Assembly (NCBI GenBank): GCA_036874045.1
Contig: CM072347.1
Span: forward strand, 3,350,501 to 3,414,500
Source of the DNA: Cymodocea nodosa
Lineage: Eukaryota > Streptophyta > Magnoliopsida > Alismatales > Cymodoceaceae
Length of the DNA: 64,000 nt
Reading direction: 5' to 3'
A program made the position numbers and the translations under genes. The notes beneath the pieces are model-generated. The model saw only the letters and a program-made list of their open reading frames with translations, was not told where the DNA came from and did not search any database. This document shows positions 59,388 to 64,000 of the stretch, piece after piece. How positions within the stretch are numbered: the first letter of the stretch is position 1; every line of letters starts with the position of its first letter.

Positions 59388-60527
59388 TTAAGAACATGAT
59401 TGAAAAGTAGAAACAAATGGAATAAATGTATTAGTCCAAGCAAACTTTTTAGGCATAGTTCTTCTTTCTATTAATTCTGTTTTAATGCAGTTCTTGTTCC
59501 TTCTTAATTTGTAAACATGTAATATATTATAAATTCCAAATACGAGTGTATTACCATTAATGATATGTAATGTAGAAAGGGATCCTTTTTGGTTCCAAGG
59601 TAATGTAGTAGTTTCTATTTCTACATCTATTTCAATATACTCCTCTTCCCACTTCCATTCATTTATGTCTTCCATAATCCATATTTGAAATTTCATCAGT
59701 TCATCCCATCATCTTATCAGATATAAAGTAGGATCATCTTCTTCATTATACCACATTCCTATTTGAATTTCATTAAATTCTGCAGATGGTGGTTTAGCTA
59801 TTTCACTCGGTATAGGTAAAATTTCTATATATTCATCATAACTATCTATGCTCACTATGTATAAATCAGATCCATATGCTAATGATATCTTCGTGACTAG
59901 ATATATATATCCATCAAGTATGACATGTGTTTGGTTAATTAATGATTTTTGTCCTAGATATATCATAATATTTTCATTCCAAGATCTATTTAGAAAATTA
60001 TACACACTTAAGCGTAAATCTTCACCCTAATTTCCTATAGGTCTCCAATAATATAATTTTTCAGAAATTGTAGAATTTTTATCAGAAAATATTAAAGCTG
60101 ACCCACAATTTACAGTTGGTGCTTCAAATCTATTAGGTCTTCCTATATTCCACTCTTCTCTTGTTATAGGATTTCTTATCAAAATATCAGGTAATAATAA
60201 ACTTGCATACCTTGGTCTCGTCTTGTATATGATTAATCCTTCATCTATCCTCATAATATGATTTATTCCTTCTAATACATTGGGTGGAATTCTAGTAGTT
60301 TCTTCCATAACCAAATATTCATGGGTATTTGAACTACGATTAAATGACCTCCATATGAATCCATCTCTAATCTTAGTCATTTTTGTAGCTTGTAGTCTCT
60401 GAAAATATTTTTCTTCAATACAGTCTTTAATTTCCTTTGATACACAACACAGCCTGCACAGATCTTTAGCTGACAAGTTACTTAGTACTTCCCTTAGTGT
60501 ATCCAACGGTAATTGCATCAATTCCAT
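59388..60527 (-). pseudogene. F-box/FBA-type gene carried inside M (best-kept copy)
   Basis: About 380 codons, from ATG at 60527. Residues 1-45 form a clear F-box: MELMQLPLDTLREVLSNLSA then KDLCRLCCVSKEIKDCI, matching the LPxDxLxEILxxL...LxRxxxVSKxW consensus of plant F-boxes. The FBA-like part has RPRYASLLLPDILIRNPITR, YNFLNRSWNENIMIYLG, VILDGYIYLVTKIS and WIMEDINEWKWEEEYIEID. The role inferred from the family is SCF ubiquitin-ligase receptor, probably cytosolic/nuclear, target unknown. Upstream TTTGTGTTTTATAG looks like a splice acceptor 9 bases before the ATG. It has one or two breaks. Confidence 0.9.
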
Positions 60528-60719
60528 TTGTCGATTCTATAAAACACAAACAAAAATTTAGCAAAGACAAAAATTAACATGATACTGCACACCCTCGTGG
60601 AGTTAAGGCATAACTCAACGGACTAAGTTCGTTGAGTTAAAAATTAACTCTACGATACTATAAAAAAAATAAAAAAAACATATATACATACAGATAGTTG
60701 CTTCAGATATGTTGCTTCA
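60528..60719 (-). repeat. Spacer with GTTGAGTTA hairpins before the F-box block (M)
   Basis: CTCAACGAACTTAGTCCGTT and GAGTTATGCCTTAACTCCAC on the - strand, matching 20890-20955 of E1 in unit and spacing. Confidence 0.7.
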
Positions 60720-61992
60720 TTAAGCTACCCTCCTAGAAGAGGTATCAATTTCATTAGCTGTTCTATTGACAGGATTAGGTATAGCTTGTATTGGCAATCC
60801 TCCAGTAGGTTTAACTTCCATTGGTTCCTTCTGTCTAAGTGATATATTTTTATTCTGATTTTGAATTGCAGCATTTCCAAATATAAATTCTAGACGATTG
60901 TTTACTTGTTGGATTATCTTTTCTAATTTCTTTATTCTAACTCCTTGTTCAATTAATACTTCATAACTTATGTTCTTCTCATTTATATTTTCTCCTCCCT
61001 GGAAATTATTGTTTCTCCAAGATAAATTCAGATGATTTCTCCAATTAGGATGATAAGAATTTCCCAAGTTATCTCTTTGGTTTCTAGCATAAATAATATC
61101 TAAGTCATTTATGTTTGCATTCTTTTCTGCTAGCTTTTGATTTAATGATAACTCTTCTATTTTCTTTGTTAATTCATTTAATTTCACCTCAAGCATAGTA
61201 TTGGTATCTATTTCATGCATTCCTCTTGGCAATATTCTTTTATCTACAATAGCTTCAGCCGAATTTTCCCACTGTGTAGTTCTTTTTGCAAAATTCTCTA
61301 AATATGCCCATGCTTCTTCATTACATAATTTTAAAAATCCATTTTGACAAGTAGATTCTAATAAAGATTTCGTTGAAACATCTATGCCTTCATAAATTAT
61401 ACCTATTAGTTGTGCTCTACTCATTGCATGATGTGGACATTGAGTTAGTAAATCTTTAAATCTTTCAAAATATTTCCAGAATGATTCACCCTGTTTTTGG
61501 CTACACATTAATATTTCTTTCTTCTTTTTAATCGTTTGATGTGTTGGATAATATTTTTCTAGAAAAACAGAGCAAAATTCAGTCAATGTAGAAATTGAAT
61601 TAGGTAATAGAGTATATAACCATCTCTTAGCTGTCTTTTAAAGAAAAAGGGATATATCTAAGTTTAATAGCATCTATACTCATGTTCGGCATTGTCATCA
61701 TTTGACAAACTTTATTAAATTCTCTAAGGAAATAATAGGCATCCTCTCTTTCTAATCCATAAAAATGTGGCAATTGACTAATATAATTAGATTTCAGTTC
61801 AAACCTATCTCTCTTAAAGTTTGGCAATCGAATACATGAAGGTTCATCAATTAATTCAGGATACAGAATCTCTCCTAATGGTTTTTCTAATGGAGCAGCC
61901 ATCTCTACATTCTCTTTTAAAGAAAGGTTAGCTACACCCCAAAGAATTTCATTAAAGTTCAGTTCAGAAAATTTTTTAGTACTCCTCTGCAA
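60720..61992 (-). pseudogene. Gag capsid block downstream of ORF-X (M)
   Basis: The best-kept capsid block. In order: CIRLPNFKRDRFELKSNYIS, FYGLEREDAYYFLREFNKVC, IPFSLKDS, FLEKYYPTHQTIKKKKEIL, SFWKYFERFKDLLTQCPHHA, KKIEELSLNQKLAEKNANIN, SYHPNWRNHLNLSWRNNNF and GGLPIQAIPNPVNR. This matches Athila/Retrotrans_gag capsid and the basic region after it, but has no CCHC zinc knuckle at its end. The knuckle of this family lies at the front of the pol block instead. Nearly intact; about one break. Confidence 0.92.
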
Positions 61993-63006
61993 TGAAAATT
62001 CCTAGGTAGGTGTTCTTGCTAATCGTTTAGTGCTTAGAGAACGAGTCCATGTGCTCATAAATAAATAGCAGAAGATTAATTACATACCAGTCTGAAGCTT
62101 TCCATTCCATAAATATTTGTTGTCGGATGAAGTTGAATCAGCTGCTTCTCCTTCCAATTCCTCCAAAGCATTCTCCTTTCTTTTAAAAGTGCTAGTAACT
62201 CGTAAATAACATTCTGTTTTATATATATACTGCGCATCCATAAAGTGAATAAATCTTGTTGCAAGAACGTGGCTTGCAACATGCATTGTGGTTCCTGTTT
62301 ATATAGGTACGTGTACCACTACTAATTTCAAATTTTGGTAACCGCTAAATTAACGAAGTTTCGTTCGTGGTTAAAAGAATAACCGTTCTGCTTAATCCAC
62401 GAACTAACCTCGTTGAGTTACAGAAAAATCAAAAGAATACAATCGGTTACTGTTGCTAACTCCACGGACTAACTTCGTTGAGTTATAAATAACTCAACGA
62501 AGTGACTTTATATTATATTATTGACCTCATGGAGTTACAGTTAACTCAACGGACTTACTTCATTGAGTTAACACTTAGCAACATCTAAGTTTTACTCTCG
62601 TAAGTTCCTCTCTCTATTTTTTTTTTTTTTTTCATTCTGCTAACTGTAATAAAGTTAAATCTATGTCATTAATGCATCATTCTAATTAAAATACGTTTAA
62701 ATCTGAGCATAATATAAAGATTTAACTTGCAGGTCATTTTATGTTATGTAGAATTTACATTTTACCTTATAACATGTAGAAATTTTTAAGCAGTTATCCT
62801 GTCATTCAGCAAATTGTAAATCTGTTACATATTCATTCATAAAGTTTCACAATAACATAATATTCAATAAATTCCATTCATTTCACATCCAAAACACGTA
62901 TGAAAATTGCATCTGAAAAATTTACATTCATTAATATGAATCAATTACATTAAAAGTACATCATACAATTTCATACAATTTTACACAAGTAGACGAACAA
63001 TACAAT
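61993..63006 (-). other. Spacer between ORF-X and capsid block (M)
   Basis: Holds GTTGAGTTA inverted repeats (62400-62575) and a conserved short frame (62286-62080). A GTATGT (about 62089) and a TTTTCATTGCAG (about 61990) bracket a ~100-base intron-like stretch shared with E1. 62600-63006 is A+T-rich and non-coding. Confidence 0.6.
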
Positions 63007-64000
63007 TTAATCTCTATGCCTAAGTTCATCTATTTCCTTTTGGAGTTTTTCTAGTTGAAGCTCTAATTGATTAATCCTCTCTACTACTCTTGTAATTCCT
63101 CTAGAAGGTACAGCTAGTTTTGCAGCTACAAAATTTCTGTATTCTTTCATTGAAATGGTTCTTGATCTAATCCTTTTTGATGTTCATTTAGTGAAATCGA
63201 TACAGTCCACCATCAGCAGTGGAATCAAATCTCCATAAAATAATTTCTTCTTTACTGTTTTCAGCTTGGAGATAAAAACTGTAGACCAATTTATTTGGAT
63301 CTTATTTACAACTGCATATGTGGCCTATTTGACAAATTGACTTAATTCTATGTCATGGCCCTATCGTTGATAAACATTTTTAATCAGAATGTTAGCTACC
63401 ATGTGTGCTTTACCATTTAAATGCTTCAATCTGTTTAATAATGGTACACCAAGATTGATAGCTAAACAATCCTTAATTTGCTGTTCAGTCCATTCAACTA
63501 CAGTTGTATCTTCCAAAATTTTTGTTCCTTCATTCTTTAAACCAAAAATGTTGTGGAGAAGCTCTAGTGTTATTTGTACATCAGCTTCCTCCACGTTTGA
63601 AATTAATCCTCCTTCTCCTTCTCTCAAATTTGCATAGAAACAGGGCACTAAATTTTCATATACTACATACTCTCTTTCTTGAGATATAAATTGTAGTAGA
63701 CCTTGGAATTCAAATAATTCTTTGATTTCTTGCATTCCATCCCAATTTACTGGTCTACTGTAAATAATATCATAACCCCTTATTTCTTGATATTTGGTAT
63801 AAGCTTCCTGACTACAAAAATGTACTTCATTCAAAATTGTTGTTTCAGTCGGGTCAAGAAAGTGGCTTTGTTGCTCTAGAGGGGTTTGCTCTTGCTCTTA
63901 CTCTTCTATAGGCTACATTTGAATATTTTCTACAAATTCCTGAATTTCTATTTCTGTTTGTGGCGGTGAGCCGGTAGAACTCTCCACTCTGTCTTGAATT
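63007..64000 (-). pseudogene. ORF-X, C-terminal part (M), runs off the window
   Basis: Open 63834-63361: NEVHFCSQEAYTKYQEIRGY, NWDGMQEIKELFEFQGLLQF, ENLVPCFYANLREGEGGLIS, VQITLELLHNIFGLKNEG, CLAINLGVPLLNRLKHLNGK and MVANILIKNVYQR. This is the cleanest view of the plant-transposon-protein-like domain. Further in come VKWTS/RTISVKEY-type residues and a short coiled-coil (ELQLEKLQK-like) at the end. One or two breaks are visible. Confidence 0.85.

Larger units (their letters stand above)
55372..64000 (-). mobile_element. M: 3' half of an F-box-bearing Athila-like Ty3 element
   Basis: Read on the - strand from the window edge: ORF-X, spacer, capsid block, spacer, F-box block, 3' non-coding region, polypurine tract, 3' LTR. 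The order is identical to E1 16342-26091, on the other strand and at a separate insertion site. The rest lies beyond the right edge, so pol cannot be checked. The frames are better kept than in E1, with only a handful of breaks in the visible part, suggesting a younger copy. Confidence 0.93.

Noticed and set aside
1-64000. An intact host gene in the window
   Set aside because: Every long coding-like stretch belongs to a transposable element; the remaining open stretches are short and without family features.

Overview
The window is repeat-dominated, A+T-rich nuclear DNA from a seed plant. The evidence is an Athila-type Ty3 retrotransposon family (plant-specific), a CACTA transposon, a Tourist-like MITE, and plant-type 5S and U6 RNA relics. 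The species cannot be told. No intact host protein gene is supported anywhere.

Layout. 1-4962 is the 3' part of one copy (C1, + strand) of the Athila-like family. It sits inside a second, older copy on the - strand (O), whose pieces lie at 4963-6914, 26168-26692 and 28707-33996. O is split by a solo LTR of a related family (LTR-B, 6915-9028 plus 26097-26167, target duplication CTCCT). That solo LTR is itself split by a full-length 17 kb member (E1, 9029-26091, + strand, target duplication GGCAC). A further LTR of the family (26693-28706) lies between two parts of O, and a 998-bp Tourist-like MITE lies in O's 5' LTR. 33997-34831 is a short exon-like scrap plus A+T-rich repeat. 34832-40078 is a CACTA-type transposon with a 3-bp target duplication ATG and a 5S rRNA-like relic inside. 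40079-50556 and 52773-55371 are gene-poor intergenic DNA with small repeats, a fold-back family and a U6 snRNA relic; between them is a solo LTR (50562-52494). 55372-64000 is the 3' half of another member (M, - strand), running off the window.

The remarkable part is the Athila-like family. In E1, between a primer-binding site and a polypurine tract, four coding blocks follow each other: (1) a zinc-knuckle/protease/RT/RNase H/integrase block directly after the primer site, with no capsid domain in front; (2) ORF-X, an acidic, coiled-coil-like protein with a plant-transposon-protein type C-terminal domain; (3) the gag capsid block, placed downstream of pol and ORF-X; (4) an F-box gene of the plant F-box/FBA type. 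The order of blocks 2-4 is repeated in M, blocks 3-4 in C1, and blocks 1-2 in O, so this looks like the real plan of the family and not a one-off rearrangement. Spacers between blocks carry short inverted repeats built on GTTGAGTTA. All copies are fossils with broken reading frames.
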